Origin: Leadbetterella lacustris
GTDB lineage: Bacteria; Bacteroidota; Bacteroidia; Cytophagales; Spirosomataceae
Assembly (NCBI GenBank): GCA_965234335.1
Contig: OZ248456.1
Coordinates: 1-64,000 of the forward strand
DNA: 64,000 bases
Reading direction: 5' to 3'
Notes under the pieces: model-generated
What the model was told of the DNA's origin: nothing
Databases searched by the model: none
The model's input: only the letters and a program-made list of their open reading frames with translations
Translations under genes and position numbers: made by a program
In this document: in pieces, positions 8,679 to 18,520 of the stretch
How positions within the stretch are numbered: position 1 is the first letter of the stretch
Layout: every line of letters begins with the position of its first letter

Positions 8679-8981
8679 AAAACTGGCTGCCAAGGAAGGA
8701 AAAAAACTCACATGCGTAACAAAAACGGCTTCGTCAGGCTTCAATGCCTGATAATTTGCTAAGTGCAACAACCAATAGGCCGCAATAATTGTTACAATTT
8801 GAACAATTGCCAAAACCCAACCTTTTTTAGGCTCCAACAAACCATAAAACAACGAAAAAAAGACAATAAACAATAGTGAAATATAAATACTTTTTGAAAA
8901 ATGAATTATGGTCACCAAGCATACCGATATGATAATGCTCAATAAAATATTTTGTCCAAATTTTAATTTTGGTATTGTCAT
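8643..8981 (-). CDS. Small hypothetical membrane protein
   Basis: 112 residues with three or four hydrophobic stretches (about 12-30, 32-48, 54-74 and 92-108), so probably an inner-membrane protein. I do not recognise a family. It faces rnpA and the genes overlap tail to tail by 36 bp. The upstream region is shared with the divergent S41 protease gene. Confidence 0.6.
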   Translation of the reverse strand: MTIPKLKFGQNILLSIIISVCLVTIIHFSKSIYISLLFIVFFSLFYGLLEPKKGWVLAIVQIVTIIAAYWLLHLANYQALKPDEAVFVTHVSFFPSLAASFLTSFLFNTSKD

Positions 8982-9084
8982 TGCTGATGTTTACTTTGGT
9001 ACAAAGGTACGAATTGAAAAATTTACATTTATATAAACGCTATACACAAAATTGGCGTTTTAGAATATTACTTGAGAAAACAAA

Positions 9085-10758
9085 ATGAAGATTTTTTTTC
9101 AGAAAATGAACAAAACCGTGAAACGCTCGCTAGTGGGTTTAATCCTCTTGACGACTTTGGGTATTTCGGCATACAAAGTAGACGACAGGCTTTTTGAAAT
9201 AGCCAAAAATCTGGATATTTTCGCTACAATGTATAAAGAGCTAAATGCACTATACGTTGACGAAATAAACCCAACAAAGGCCATGCGTGTGGGAATACAA
9301 GCCATTTTGAAAGAGTTAGATCCTTACACAGTTTTTTACCCAGAAGATGAAATAGAGGACTATTTCACTATGAATGTAGGAACATACAATGGCATAGGAG
9401 CAACAATAGAGTATTTTGAAGGCAAACACATAGTGGCCATGCTCTATGAAGATTCTCCCGCCGACAAAGCCGGGATAAAAATAGGCGACAGGATTACGAA
9501 AATAAATAATGTGGATGTAACGGACAAAAACGATGCTGAGTTTGGCAGATTGCTCAAAGGCCAAACCGGAACCTCAGTAAAATTGTCGTTAGATAGAACT
9601 GGACAGGTAAAACCTCTTCAAATAAGCGTAGGGAGAGATGTCATAAAAACTCCAAACGTGCCACACTACGGCATGATAAACGATGAAGTGGGCTACATTC
9701 AACTGACTGATTTCAGCAAAACAGCTGCCAAGGAAATAAAAACAGCCACACTAGAACTGAAAGATAAAGGAATGAAAAACCTGGTAATAGACCTGCGAGG
9801 CAACCCGGGTGGACTACTAAACATGGCTGTAGAAATATGTAATTTTTATTTACCCAAAAACCTTTTGGTGGTAGAAACCAAAGGAAAAGTGAAGGAGTGG
9901 AATTATAAGTACCAAACTAAGGAGCAACCATTGGATACCGAAATGCCAATAGTAGTATTGATAAACGGCCGTAGTGCATCGGCTTCAGAGATAGTGAGCG
10001 GAACGCTACAAGATTATGACAGAGCAGTGCTTGTAGGTCAGCGTTCGTTTGGAAAAGGCTTGGTGCAGATTACCAAAGACCTTAGCTACAACACCAAAAT
10101 GAAAGTTACGACTTCGAAATATTATATACCTTCAGGCAGGTGCATACAGGCCATAGACTACGGCTACAGAAAATCCGATGGCAGTTTTGGCAAACTTCCT
10201 GACTCCTTGCGTGTGCCATTTAAAACCAAGGGGGGGCGGTTGGTATTAGACGGAGCGGGAATTGACCCAGACATTACCACAAAATCGGCGAATCAGTCAG
10301 AATTCGTAAAGGCCTTGATAAAAAGCAAAATGATATTTTACTACGCCAATAAGTACTATTTCGATAATCAGAATAACAAACCTAAGGAGAACTTTACACT
10401 TGAGAACAGAATCATGGGTGAGTTTGACAATTGGCTGAAAAACCAAACGTATGTCTATGAAACCGCCGACCAAAAGGGCATAGAGGCATTAATAAAAAGC
10501 TCAAAAGAAAGTGGTGAATATGCCAAGATGAAAAGTAGCCTTGACGAACTTAAAAAGGTGGCAGACCAAAACAACCAAAGCTTGGTGATGAAAAACTGGG
10601 AACAAATAAAAGAATCCTTGGAAATTGAAATTTTGAGCAGATATTACTACCAAAAAGCCATGAAGTTTGTAGCTTTTGAAAAAGACAAAGACATACAAGA
10701 GGCTTTGAAGTTATTTGCAAACCCACAGAAATACAAATCTATATTAGCTGGCAAATGA
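9085..10758 (+). CDS. S41-family C-terminal processing protease
   Basis: A 557-residue periplasmic protease of the CtpA/Prc family with one N-terminal membrane or signal segment (about 13-30). A PDZ domain spans about 100-185 (YNGIGATIEY, SPADKAGIKIGDRI), followed by the S41 core with DLRGNPGGLL. The catalytic dyad is Ser in SASASE (297-302) and Lys324 in SFGKGLVQ. Such enzymes trim C-termini of envelope proteins. A C-terminal extension after about 400 is rich in charged helices. The stop overlaps the tsaB start (ATGA), so the two genes are translationally coupled. A second ATG at 9106 (MNKTVKRS) is a possible start. Confidence 0.93.
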   Translation: MKIFFQKMNKTVKRSLVGLILLTTLGISAYKVDDRLFEIAKNLDIFATMYKELNALYVDEINPTKAMRVGIQAILKELDPYTVFYPEDEIEDYFTMNVGTYNGIGATIEYFEGKHIVAMLYEDSPADKAGIKIGDRITKINNVDVTDKNDAEFGRLLKGQTGTSVKLSLDRTGQVKPLQISVGRDVIKTPNVPHYGMINDEVGYIQLTDFSKTAAKEIKTATLELKDKGMKNLVIDLRGNPGGLLNMAVEICNFYLPKNLLVVETKGKVKEWNYKYQTKEQPLDTEMPIVVLINGRSASASEIVSGTLQDYDRAVLVGQRSFGKGLVQITKDLSYNTKMKVTTSKYYIPSGRCIQAIDYGYRKSDGSFGKLPDSLRVPFKTKGGRLVLDGAGIDPDITTKSANQSEFVKALIKSKMIFYYANKYYFDNQNNKPKENFTLENRIMGEFDNWLKNQTYVYETADQKGIEALIKSSKESGEYAKMKSSLDELKKVADQNNQSLVMKNWEQIKESLEIEILSRYYYQKAMKFVAFEKDKDIQEALKLFANPQKYKSILAGK

Positions 10759-11426
10759 TAATTTCGATTGATGCTTCTACGACAGGCTGTTCAGTAGCCT
10801 TATTTGATGGCCCTGAATTGATTTCAGCTGCAGAGTCGAGAATTGAACGGTCCTCAGCAGAAATGCTTACTTCCTTGATAGACCATGTGCTATTCACAGC
10901 CAAAGTGAGTAAAAACAACCTCGATGCCGTGGCAGTAGCCAAGGGTCCTGGTTCTTACACAGGGCTTCGGATAGCGGTTTCCACAGCAAAAGGCTTGGCT
11001 TTTGCACTGGATAAACCACTACTATCCTATGGAACACTGGATGTACTAGTTCAGCAAGTGTATGGTATCTCGCAGCAGTTGATTTGCCCTATGATAGATG
11101 CCAGGCGAATGGAAGTCTATGCCGCATTTTATGATAGTTCAACAAAGAAAATAGTATCAGAGGTAGAGGCAATAATTGTGGACAACCAAAGTTTCGCTGA
11201 AATTTTAGAAACGAATACCGTACTTTTTATAGGTGAGGGAAGTGCTAAATGTAAAGGCGTAATTGAGCATACAAACGCCAAGTTTCTCGAGGAAATGCTT
11301 CTTCCTTCTGCAAAATATTCTGGCCGAATATGTTTTGAAAAATACAGCAATGGAGATTTTGAAAATCTTATATTGTTCGAACCAAATTATCTTAAAGAAT
11401 ACATGTTTAAAACAAAAAAGCCCTGA
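10755..11426 (+). CDS. tsaB: tRNA threonylcarbamoyladenosine biosynthesis protein TsaB
   Basis: A 223-residue cytosolic protein with the ASKHA fold. MIISIDASTTGCSVALFDG opens the ATPase-like domain, and KGPGSYTGLRIAVSTAKGLA is the TsaB signature. TsaB works with TsaD and TsaE to add threonylcarbamoyl to A37 of ANN-decoding tRNAs. It starts within the stop of the S41 protease gene (4-bp overlap). Its stop codon lies inside the loop of a terminator hairpin. Confidence 0.95.
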   Translation: MIISIDASTTGCSVALFDGPELISAAESRIERSSAEMLTSLIDHVLFTAKVSKNNLDAVAVAKGPGSYTGLRIAVSTAKGLAFALDKPLLSYGTLDVLVQQVYGISQQLICPMIDARRMEVYAAFYDSSTKKIVSEVEAIIVDNQSFAEILETNTVLFIGEGSAKCKGVIEHTNAKFLEEMLLPSAKYSGRICFEKYSNGDFENLILFEPNYLKEYMFKTKKP

Positions 11427-11443
11427 TTTCAGGGCTTTTTTGT
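11416..11443 (+). terminator. Bidirectional terminator between tsaB and hpf
   Basis: AAAAAAGCCCTGA and TCAGGGCTTTTTT form a symmetrical stem with T-runs on both strands, serving two convergent genes. The tsaB TGA lies within the hairpin. Confidence 0.9.
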
Positions 11444-11444
11444 T

Positions 11445-11801
11445 TTATATATCTTCTTCAACTTCCTCAGGCAACAGTACCTCGGGCATGACTCTATCAA
11501 TGCTTTTGGTTTTTTCTTTAAATTGTTTCACCTTTCGGGTGAGGGTGTCCAACGCCAAGTCGGTAGCTGCTTCGAAGGTGTCTCCGGACTCTTTCACAAA
11601 AATCGAATTCCCTGGTAAATTAAGCTTAATTTCAATAAGTTTTTTGTGTGTATTAATCTTTTCGCCTTTGTCTAGCCTGAGAAAGACTTCACCACCAATT
11701 ATTTTGTCATAAAATGTTTCGAGTTTGTTAAGTTTTTTTTGAATAAACTGTTTTAGTCCATTGTCGGCAGTGAAGTGCACTGCATTTACTTCGATTTTCA
11801 T
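11445..11801 (-). CDS. hpf: Ribosome hibernation promoting factor / RaiA family
   Basis: I chose the ATG at 11801 because MKIEVNAVHFTADNGLKQFI aligns with the family start; the nine extra upstream residues look untranslated. At 118 residues it is the short HPF/RaiA form without the dimerising C-terminal domain. Family features are the alternating beta/alpha pattern and DTFEAATDLALDTL. These proteins bind the 30S decoding centre in starved cells and silence ribosomes. The acidic tail (LLPEEVEEDI) is typical of Bacteroidota homologs. Confidence 0.9.
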   Translation of the reverse strand: MKIEVNAVHFTADNGLKQFIQKKLNKLETFYDKIIGGEVFLRLDKGEKINTHKKLIEIKLNLPGNSIFVKESGDTFEAATDLALDTLTRKVKQFKEKTKSIDRVMPEVLLPEEVEEDI

Positions 11802-12048
11802 ACTCACATTTCTATTTAGGTGAAACAAATAGTTTTGTTAAAGATTGAAACTTCAATCCTTAGAATGAAGATATGTATTAAAACCAAATCAACCAAGAAG
11901 TTTTACCTAAATTTTCGAAGATATTTTTAAACGGCCATAATCTTATTCAGCACCAAAAAATATTCATTTCCCAGACAAAATAGAATTAAATTTTAATCAA
12001 TAATTTAGAAAAGAAAAGAAGTAAATCAAACTGTACCCTTTGGGCTTT

Positions 12049-13587
12049 TTACAAACTAACAAAATCCTTAAATGTCTTCTCGATGTTCTTTTCAGTGGGC
12101 TGATTTTTAGCTTCCCAAGTGGCATTTAGTTCTAGAGCTACAAGACCTTTGAGATTCATGGTAGCCATAAAATCGTCCACTTTTTTTATAAAATCAGGAC
12201 TTCTGCGAGTGGCTTTCAAGGAGAAATCCCTTGAGAAAATATCTCCCTTGGTCTGCAGTTCATTTTTCTTCTCTATCACATAATTCAACCTGTCTATGAG
12301 GTCCTTCATAGACTTCCCAATAACCTCTGTGGCCTCTAAAGTACCTATTGTTAATACTGTAGTACCCCCAAAAGTAGATATCAGTCTTTGTGTATCCGGA
12401 TTTTTTTTTGACAAAATAGACGATAATCCTGTGGTTGCACCCAAAGACGCATTTAGTACTGATCGCTGTTTCTTACCTTTTTTTGACCTGTTATAGGCTT
12501 TTTTAAGTTCCTCTTCTTTTTCCTTAAGCTGCTCCAAAAGCTCCCATGCTCTAGATAAAGTACCATAGTACAATCCATAATTTTTTTTATCTAGTTCAGC
12601 CTCATTGACAGTGTTCTTAATGGTAAAATTTATCCTTTTCACCTCACGCTTTCGTGTTTTGTCCAAAACAAAAAAGTCAATGTAAAAACCTAAGGTATCC
12701 TTCGGGTCTTGAACAAACTCATAGCCTGGGATCCAAACAAACTCATACTGATTATTGGTGTTTTTTATTAGGCTAGTTTTTGGTATGCCTGTTTGGTTGG
12801 TCAGAAAATCAAAAACCTGAACATCGTCATCGCCGTTGGGATCAGACAAATAAAACCGCAGATTCACGTTCTCATTTTCTTTAATTAGTAAATTCTCATT
12901 TTTAGGTATAACGGTAATTTGTGGAGGCAAATCCATTTGCGTAGCTTCTATTTTTACTTTCCCTTTGGTTTGTGTTTTGGCAGGCTGATCCTGAATCAAG
13001 AATTCAATATATAGAGGCTTTTCCTTCAATGAATTAAACTGATTATTAGAAGGCCGCCATGTAATTTCGCCTTGTGTAGATATATTCATACCCTCCGGTA
13101 AAGTCTCTAAGATAGGTACAAAAACTATAGGATCATTGTCTTCATCAAAGGCCTTTTCGGGGTCAATCTTGTAAGTATTTGGATTATTAAACTGCACATA
13201 AAATGTACTCAATTCATTTAGGACTGGTGGTCTGTTGGTGTGTAGCACCTTAATATCCAAAATATCAGTAATTTGCTGACCTTCCTTTCCTTTCGCCACC
13301 ACAACTATTTGAAATATCCTGTCTGACTCAATTCTATCTACCAAGTGATGTGCCGGTTTCCAATAAAAATTACCCAAAGAATCGAGCGTCATACCCACTA
13401 TTTTGCCCTGCTGAATACCGAAGCTGTAGCCGTCTTTTAGGGTATCGGGATTTACATTTAATTTAAAACTCAATTCTGAACCTTCTCGGACCACATTCCA
13501 GTTTTTTGGCGAAGGTAGACCAATTTTGGGCCGTTGAGCCACCACTATTTTACTGATGAGAATAAGTATCAAAAAATATTTAGGCAT
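12049..13587 (-). CDS. Secreted protein with cadherin/Ig-like repeats
   Basis: 512 residues with a signal peptide (about 1-17, ending VVAQ). Two or three Ig/cadherin-like beta domains follow, with the recurring pattern GNFYWKP / GEITWRP / YEFVWIPG preceding RPPV or LPPQ linkers, a feature of putative Ig domain proteins. Residues 345-512 differ: a charged coiled coil (LLEQLKEKEEELKKAYNR) and a Gly/Ser/Thr-rich patch. It is probably exported to the periplasm or surface, perhaps for binding. No catalytic motif was seen. It lies 7 bp after the next upstream minus-strand gene, so cotranscription is likely. Confidence 0.65.
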   Translation of the reverse strand: MPKYFLILILISKIVVAQRPKIGLPSPKNWNVVREGSELSFKLNVNPDTLKDGYSFGIQQGKIVGMTLDSLGNFYWKPAHHLVDRIESDRIFQIVVVAKGKEGQQITDILDIKVLHTNRPPVLNELSTFYVQFNNPNTYKIDPEKAFDEDNDPIVFVPILETLPEGMNISTQGEITWRPSNNQFNSLKEKPLYIEFLIQDQPAKTQTKGKVKIEATQMDLPPQITVIPKNENLLIKENENVNLRFYLSDPNGDDDVQVFDFLTNQTGIPKTSLIKNTNNQYEFVWIPGYEFVQDPKDTLGFYIDFFVLDKTRKREVKRINFTIKNTVNEAELDKKNYGLYYGTLSRAWELLEQLKEKEEELKKAYNRSKKGKKQRSVLNASLGATTGLSSILSKKNPDTQRLISTFGGTTVLTIGTLEATEVIGKSMKDLIDRLNYVIEKKNELQTKGDIFSRDFSLKATRRSPDFIKKVDDFMATMNLKGLVALELNATWEAKNQPTEKNIEKTFKDFVSL

Positions 13588-13594
13588 AGCTATT

Positions 13595-15028
13595 TTACTT
13601 TTTTGGAATTACTACACAGGGAAAACCAAACAGACATCTGTCTTTTATGAATGTAACAACCTCTGCCGGCACGTGTTCTTCCCAGCCCTCTTCACCCCTT
13701 CGAATCAACCCCAACACATTATCGGTTTGGATGTTAAGATTTGACGTATTGTAATGATAAATATCTTCAATTTTATTATTGGCGATAAGAAATCTATACA
13801 AATCGTTTAAGTGAGCAGGCGGATTAAACTTCATGCAATTCATGATGATGTTGTTTCGCAAAGTTGGATATACAAAAAGCTTTAGTTTTCGACTAAACAA
13901 CGTAGCGAACGACTCTAATATTTCACCAGGTAGGTCTCTATAGTTTTCTTCAGTAAATATATACTCCAAATTTGGAAATCCTATAATTAGACCTATTTTC
14001 AATTTTGTGATTTTTGACAAATAGGCCACCAACTTATAATATTCAACATAATTGGTAATCATTACGGTCTGCCCCAAAGAGCAAAGTATGTCTACCCTAT
14101 CTAGAAAGTCCTTCTCATCTATGCTGTCGTCTAAGCCTTCCTGTAAGGCATGAAGGGTCAACTCCGACACCACTATCATTTTACTTTCGTCTACATCAGG
14201 CTCCTGCACAAACTGTTTCACGCCGTTTTCGAGCATATCTAAATGCACATTAATTACAGGCCTGAAACGTCCACGCAATACTAAAATATGTTTTTTATAC
14301 AACACATCAGAAGGCTGAAGTATTTTGCCATCGGGTCCGAAAAGGGCCAAATCGCAGAATCCATTTTTCACCAACCTAAGACTCATCAGTCGACCATCCA
14401 CTTTTGCGAACGCCGGACCTTCAAATTTTATAGCATCGATTTGTATTCTATCTTTGGCCAGATTATCTCTTAATGACTCCAGCAAAATCTCGGGCTTTTG
14501 ATGGTAATAAAAACAACCATAAAGTAGGTTTACACCAATAACTCCGAGAGCTTGTTGTTGCAATAGGGTGTCATTGTCCAACATTCTAATGTGAAGAATG
14601 ACATCGTGAAACTCGCCATTGGGAGTCAACTGAAATCTACAACCCATCCAACCATGTGGTTGATTGGTTTTATGATAATTCAGTGTAACCACGGTATTGG
14701 CAAACGAAAAAAACTGGGTATCGGCACCGCGTTGTTCATGCAAGCGTTCAATCAAAAGATTGTACTCATGATCTAACATACTTATCACCCGCTCTTCGCA
14801 AACATATCTTCCGTCGGTAACTGGGCCATATATAGCATCCGAAAATTTCATATCATAGGCCGACATCGACTTGGCTACTGTACCTGAGGCACCACCAGCT
14901 TTAAAGAAAGCCGCGGCCACGTCTTGCCCCGCTCCTATTTCTGCAAATGTCCCGTATATTTTGGGGTCTAGATTTATTTTTAAGGCTTTTTGATTGATTC
15001 CCAATCCTAAATCATGCACTACTGACAT
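13595..15028 (-). CDS. Conserved cytoplasmic protein of unknown function (often mislabelled TonB-dependent receptor)
   Basis: The start at 15028 gives MSVVHDLGLGINQKALKINL, matching my memory of homologs in many Bacteroidota; the 14 longer residues look untranslated. The 477-residue protein has no signal peptide or beta-barrel pattern. Conserved-looking stretches are IYGTFAEIGAGQDVA, AGGASGTVAKSMSAYDM and FSDAIYG. Public annotations have called this family TonB-dependent receptor or nicotinate-nucleotide adenylyltransferase; neither fits the sequence. No function is assigned. It is probably transcribed with the downstream Ig-like gene, 7 bp away. Confidence 0.7.
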   Translation of the reverse strand: MSVVHDLGLGINQKALKINLDPKIYGTFAEIGAGQDVAAAFFKAGGASGTVAKSMSAYDMKFSDAIYGPVTDGRYVCEERVISMLDHEYNLLIERLHEQRGADTQFFSFANTVVTLNYHKTNQPHGWMGCRFQLTPNGEFHDVILHIRMLDNDTLLQQQALGVIGVNLLYGCFYYHQKPEILLESLRDNLAKDRIQIDAIKFEGPAFAKVDGRLMSLRLVKNGFCDLALFGPDGKILQPSDVLYKKHILVLRGRFRPVINVHLDMLENGVKQFVQEPDVDESKMIVVSELTLHALQEGLDDSIDEKDFLDRVDILCSLGQTVMITNYVEYYKLVAYLSKITKLKIGLIIGFPNLEYIFTEENYRDLPGEILESFATLFSRKLKLFVYPTLRNNIIMNCMKFNPPAHLNDLYRFLIANNKIEDIYHYNTSNLNIQTDNVLGLIRRGEEGWEEHVPAEVVTFIKDRCLFGFPCVVIPKK

Positions 15029-16277
15029 AGTATTTTGATGATAGTTTGAAGTGTATTTGCAAGTATGCAAATATAATAAAATTTGTACTTTATGATGTAA
15101 TTTAAGTCTATATTGTACCTTTTATTGTATTTAAACTATATTTTTTAAATATTTTATATAAATATTTTTTTGCACCAAAATTAAAAATATCAATTTTAAA
15201 TTATTGTAATTACTGAATATTATATAAATATTATTATTTCAGTTATTTTTGAAAATATTGAAATAAAAGTTCTTTCCCTTTTTTATCATTTTAATTACCA
15301 CTCAAACAATATCACAAAAAGGCTTCGAAAAAAAATCAGACTTCCGTCAGCAGAGACTACTACAAAGATTGAATTTAAGTCACTAAGTGCCAAACAAAAA
15401 AATAATCCAAGTATAATCCTTTCTCCAAAACCAGCTCTTAAAAAACTTATTAAAGACGAAGAAACCGGAGCAGTGGTTTAAATTAACAAACGGATTTTAC
15501 TCATTCTCAAAAAAATGCTCAGAAAATTACTCATTAACGAAGACTTCATTTTTGAATTCTCTGAACAATATTCTAAAAACAAACAAAATTGTAGATGAAA
15601 TCAGGTAATAGCCGATAAAACTGACGTACTCGGACTCTTACACTAAAAACTAGAACAAACCTAAAAAAACACCTATTTATAGCGGTAAATCGTGATACAA
15701 ACTAACAAAAACGGCGTTGCCGAGTTCTTGTTGGGAAAGGATTTTCAGACTCCAAATATAAACGTTAGTCAAATATCAGTCCTGCAGCAGCCATAGATTT
15801 GATTATAATAGAGTTAAGCAAAAGAACGCTAGTACAGAAATCAGGCCATATCAATCAGTTTTTAAAACTGAACCCTGATTGCCGGAACTCACGATTTTAA
15901 ACTAGAACAAAAAAAGCAATTTGGTTTATCATAATCACGGTTAGGCCTAATATTCTTGAGCGGTGGGTCTACTTAATAGATTCCAATCAGGAGAACTCAT
16001 AAATATAGATAACAACCCTTGTAAGCTTAATAGTGTAATTAGTGCAATTGCAAAGGACTTAAACGGAATAATCCAAAACATTTAATAAAGTTCAAGTTTG
16101 GACTGAGTACTATATGATAGATGCTACCAAAAACATGTACACACCGCAGTCGAATATAGCAGAAACCCAAAAGAAGTAGTTTGGACTATAAATGTACAAA
16201 ATTCAAGTTTAATTTTGCCAGAAACAAAGGAAGGTTGTTGTAATGTAAGAAACAGAAAAGAGCCTTTCGGCGTTTTT
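15029..16277. other. 1.2-kb non-coding stretch with decayed coding fragments
   Basis: 15029-15300 is extremely AT-rich and probably carries the promoter of the 13595-15028 gene. From about 15300 to 16215 the plus strand shows short protein-like stretches broken by stops and frame changes, for example VAEFLLGKDFQTPNINV near 15710, CKLNSVISAIAKDLNG near 16025 and VHTAVEYSRNPKEVVW near 16138. I read it as the remains of one or more dead genes. No family was recognised and no terminal repeats were seen. Confidence 0.4.
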
Positions 16278-16703
16278 CTATTTCAACACTTTCACAAACT
16301 TAAAATGCCTTCGGGTGAATCCATTTCTCAGATAAAAACTATGTGCTTTCAGCCTTTTCATGTGACTAGAAAGTTCAATTTGTGTCCAATTATTATCAAC
16401 TCCAAGGTTTATGGCTATTTTTATAAAAGCCTCACCGATATGTAACCCTCGATATTTCTGACTGATTATTAACTCTTGAATCTCGGCGATTTTACAGCAA
16501 TGATGTAAAGGTGTACTTTCAAATAGACTCATAAAACCCACCACATTGGAATCTACTTCTGCAACGAAGTAATGAACATTTTTATCCTGCAAATTCCGTT
16601 CAAATATTTTGCTAAAAACCTCAAAATCAAAAACTTGCTCCTCCAACTCCTCCACCAAGAGTTTTACACTTTCAAAGTCGTTTTTATTAGCAGCTCGTAT
16701 CAT
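16278..16703 (-). CDS. GNAT-family N-acetyltransferase (PhnO-like)
   Basis: 141 residues with the GNAT fold. MIRAANKNDFESVKLLVEEL is the N-terminal strand-helix, and IQELIISQKYRGLHIGEAFI holds the acetyl-CoA site (Q/RxxGxG/A type, here KYRGLHIG). ELSSHMKRLKAHSFYLRNGF resembles aminoalkylphosphonate acetyltransferase PhnO. It transfers acetyl from acetyl-CoA to an amine; the substrate is unknown. It overlaps the DUF885 gene by 4 bp (ATGA), with this gene first, so they form a coupled pair. Confidence 0.85.
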   Translation of the reverse strand: MIRAANKNDFESVKLLVEELEEQVFDFEVFSKIFERNLQDKNVHYFVAEVDSNVVGFMSLFESTPLHHCCKIAEIQELIISQKYRGLHIGEAFIKIAINLGVDNNWTQIELSSHMKRLKAHSFYLRNGFTRRHFKFVKVLK

Positions 16704-18460
16704 TTGGCCAATTTATTCGCCCAGGCGTCTAAGGTTTCTTCCAACACACTCAATGGCAAACAACCGTTTTTCAGAACTTGGTCGTGAAAATCGGCAAGCT
16801 TAAATTTTACACCCAAAGCCGAGGCGTATTTACCACGCAATTCTCTGATTTTCAGAGCTCCTATTTTATAAGACAAGGCTTGCCCAGGGATAGCCATATA
16901 TCGCTCAATCTCGGCAATAGCACCGTCTTTAGAGATGGCTTCGTTTTGCAACATATAACTCAAAGCCTCTTCCCTACTCCATCCTTTGGTGTGAATACCT
17001 ACATCTACCACCAGTCTAATGGCACGGTGCATTTCATCACCTAAGGCACCCAAATACTGATAAGGGTCGGTATAAAGACCTAGTTCTTTACCTAGTGACT
17101 CTGTGTATAATGCCCAACCTTCGCCATAAGCACCGTACCAACCAAAACGCATAAACTTTGGAATCGAATGATTTTCTTGTTGTAAAGATACCTGATAATG
17201 ATGCCCAGGTATGGCTTCATGAAGAAAAAGTGACTCCATGCCAGAGGTTAGATTAAACTTGGTGGCATCTGGAATAGGGACATAAAATACACCCGGACGA
17301 CTCCCATCAGCTGTGCCTTGCATATACTCCGCACTGGCAGATGCCTCTCTAAATGCCTCAGTCCTTCTGATTTCAAAGCCAGTTTTGGGTGTATTATTAA
17401 ACACTTTCTTTAGATTTGGGTCAATTTTGCTCTGAATAGCTTTAAAAGCAGCCAAAACCTCATCCGCATTTTTGAATGGCATGAGTTTAGGGTCTGTTTT
17501 AACGCTCTGAAAAAAATCATGCAAATCACCTGTAAAGCCTACTTGATCCTTCACTTTGAGCATTTCCTTTTTGATTCTTGAAACTTCAGAAAGGCCGGTC
17601 TGGAAAATCTCATCAGGAGATTTCGAAGTAGTAGTCCAATAATAAGCGAGATACTCATAATATTTTTCACCGCCTACAAGTCCACCAACTCCGCTCGAAG
17701 ACCTAGCAGATTTCATATAGGTTCCTGATAAATAGTCCTCTAGTTTTTTATAGCTTGGGCGAATTTTATCCTCAATGGCATCAGTATATTTTTTGGTATA
17801 AAGAGCTTTTTGTTCAGCTGTAAATGTGGCAGGCAGTTTCTTTATTGGTCCAAAAAACAAATTCTCAGGAGCAGCCCTGGAAGACAAATCGTGCATTTGA
17901 GGAATCATCTTCACCACCAACGACTTGGGTAGAACATACTCAGCAGCAATGCCCTTGTTGAAGTTTACGATAGCTGTATCAACCCAGATAGCAAACTGAT
18001 CCACCCTTTTGAGCCAATTGTCGTAGTCTTCAGCAGTTTTGAACGGTTGCGAAGCTTCTCCACTACCCAACTGAGCAAAAGTTAAGGGCAAGCCAGTGAA
18101 TTGATTAAAAGGAATTAAGTGCGTAGGAAACCCTAAGCCCTGTATATCAGTATTTAAGTTAAATTTCAAGGTTTTAAACTGAATCAGTTCATCTTCAGAG
18201 AGTTGTTTTACGTCAATTTTGTCCAATTCAGCATTGTACTTATTATAAAAAGCCAAAAGGTCTTTTCTGTAGCTATCAGAAATATCTATCGGAAGTTTGT
18301 CATTGAATCTATTATCGCCCTGCGAAGTAGCCTCAAGAGGGAAAAACTGTAGTCGCTCTTCGTAGTATTGCTCAAAAATTGTTTTGAGCTCGTTGTATTC
18401 CTTGGTTTTGCAACTAAATGCAAAAATACTAAGTAGTACAAAAACTAATAGTTTATTCAT
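16700..18460 (-). CDS. DUF885 family lipoprotein (putative zinc-dependent peptidase)
   Basis: The ATG at 18460 gives MNKLLVFVLLSIFAFSCKTK, a lipoprotein signal with lipobox FSCK; the 15 upstream residues are not part of the signal. The 586-residue protein has the DUF885 hallmark LFLHEAIPGHHYQ (about residue 417), an HExxxGHH site that resembles a zinc peptidase site. The family is widespread and largely uncharacterised; a peptidase role is inferred from the motif. It is probably envelope-anchored. It ends inside the start of the GNAT gene. Confidence 0.85.
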   Translation of the reverse strand: MNKLLVFVLLSIFAFSCKTKEYNELKTIFEQYYEERLQFFPLEATSQGDNRFNDKLPIDISDSYRKDLLAFYNKYNAELDKIDVKQLSEDELIQFKTLKFNLNTDIQGLGFPTHLIPFNQFTGLPLTFAQLGSGEASQPFKTAEDYDNWLKRVDQFAIWVDTAIVNFNKGIAAEYVLPKSLVVKMIPQMHDLSSRAAPENLFFGPIKKLPATFTAEQKALYTKKYTDAIEDKIRPSYKKLEDYLSGTYMKSARSSSGVGGLVGGEKYYEYLAYYWTTTSKSPDEIFQTGLSEVSRIKKEMLKVKDQVGFTGDLHDFFQSVKTDPKLMPFKNADEVLAAFKAIQSKIDPNLKKVFNNTPKTGFEIRRTEAFREASASAEYMQGTADGSRPGVFYVPIPDATKFNLTSGMESLFLHEAIPGHHYQVSLQQENHSIPKFMRFGWYGAYGEGWALYTESLGKELGLYTDPYQYLGALGDEMHRAIRLVVDVGIHTKGWSREEALSYMLQNEAISKDGAIAEIERYMAIPGQALSYKIGALKIRELRGKYASALGVKFKLADFHDQVLKNGCLPLSVLEETLDAWANKLAK

Positions 18461-18520
18461 TTTGATATAATTGAGAATATTTGCCAAAATCAAAATTTTG
18501 AGCAAAAGATTTATGAAAAT

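Noticed and set aside
13595..15028. TonB-dependent receptor
   Set aside because: This label is common for the family, but the protein has no signal peptide, plug or barrel features.
16215..16445. 76-codon plus-strand frame at the end of the decayed region
   Set aside because: Mostly antisense to the GNAT gene and without protein character.
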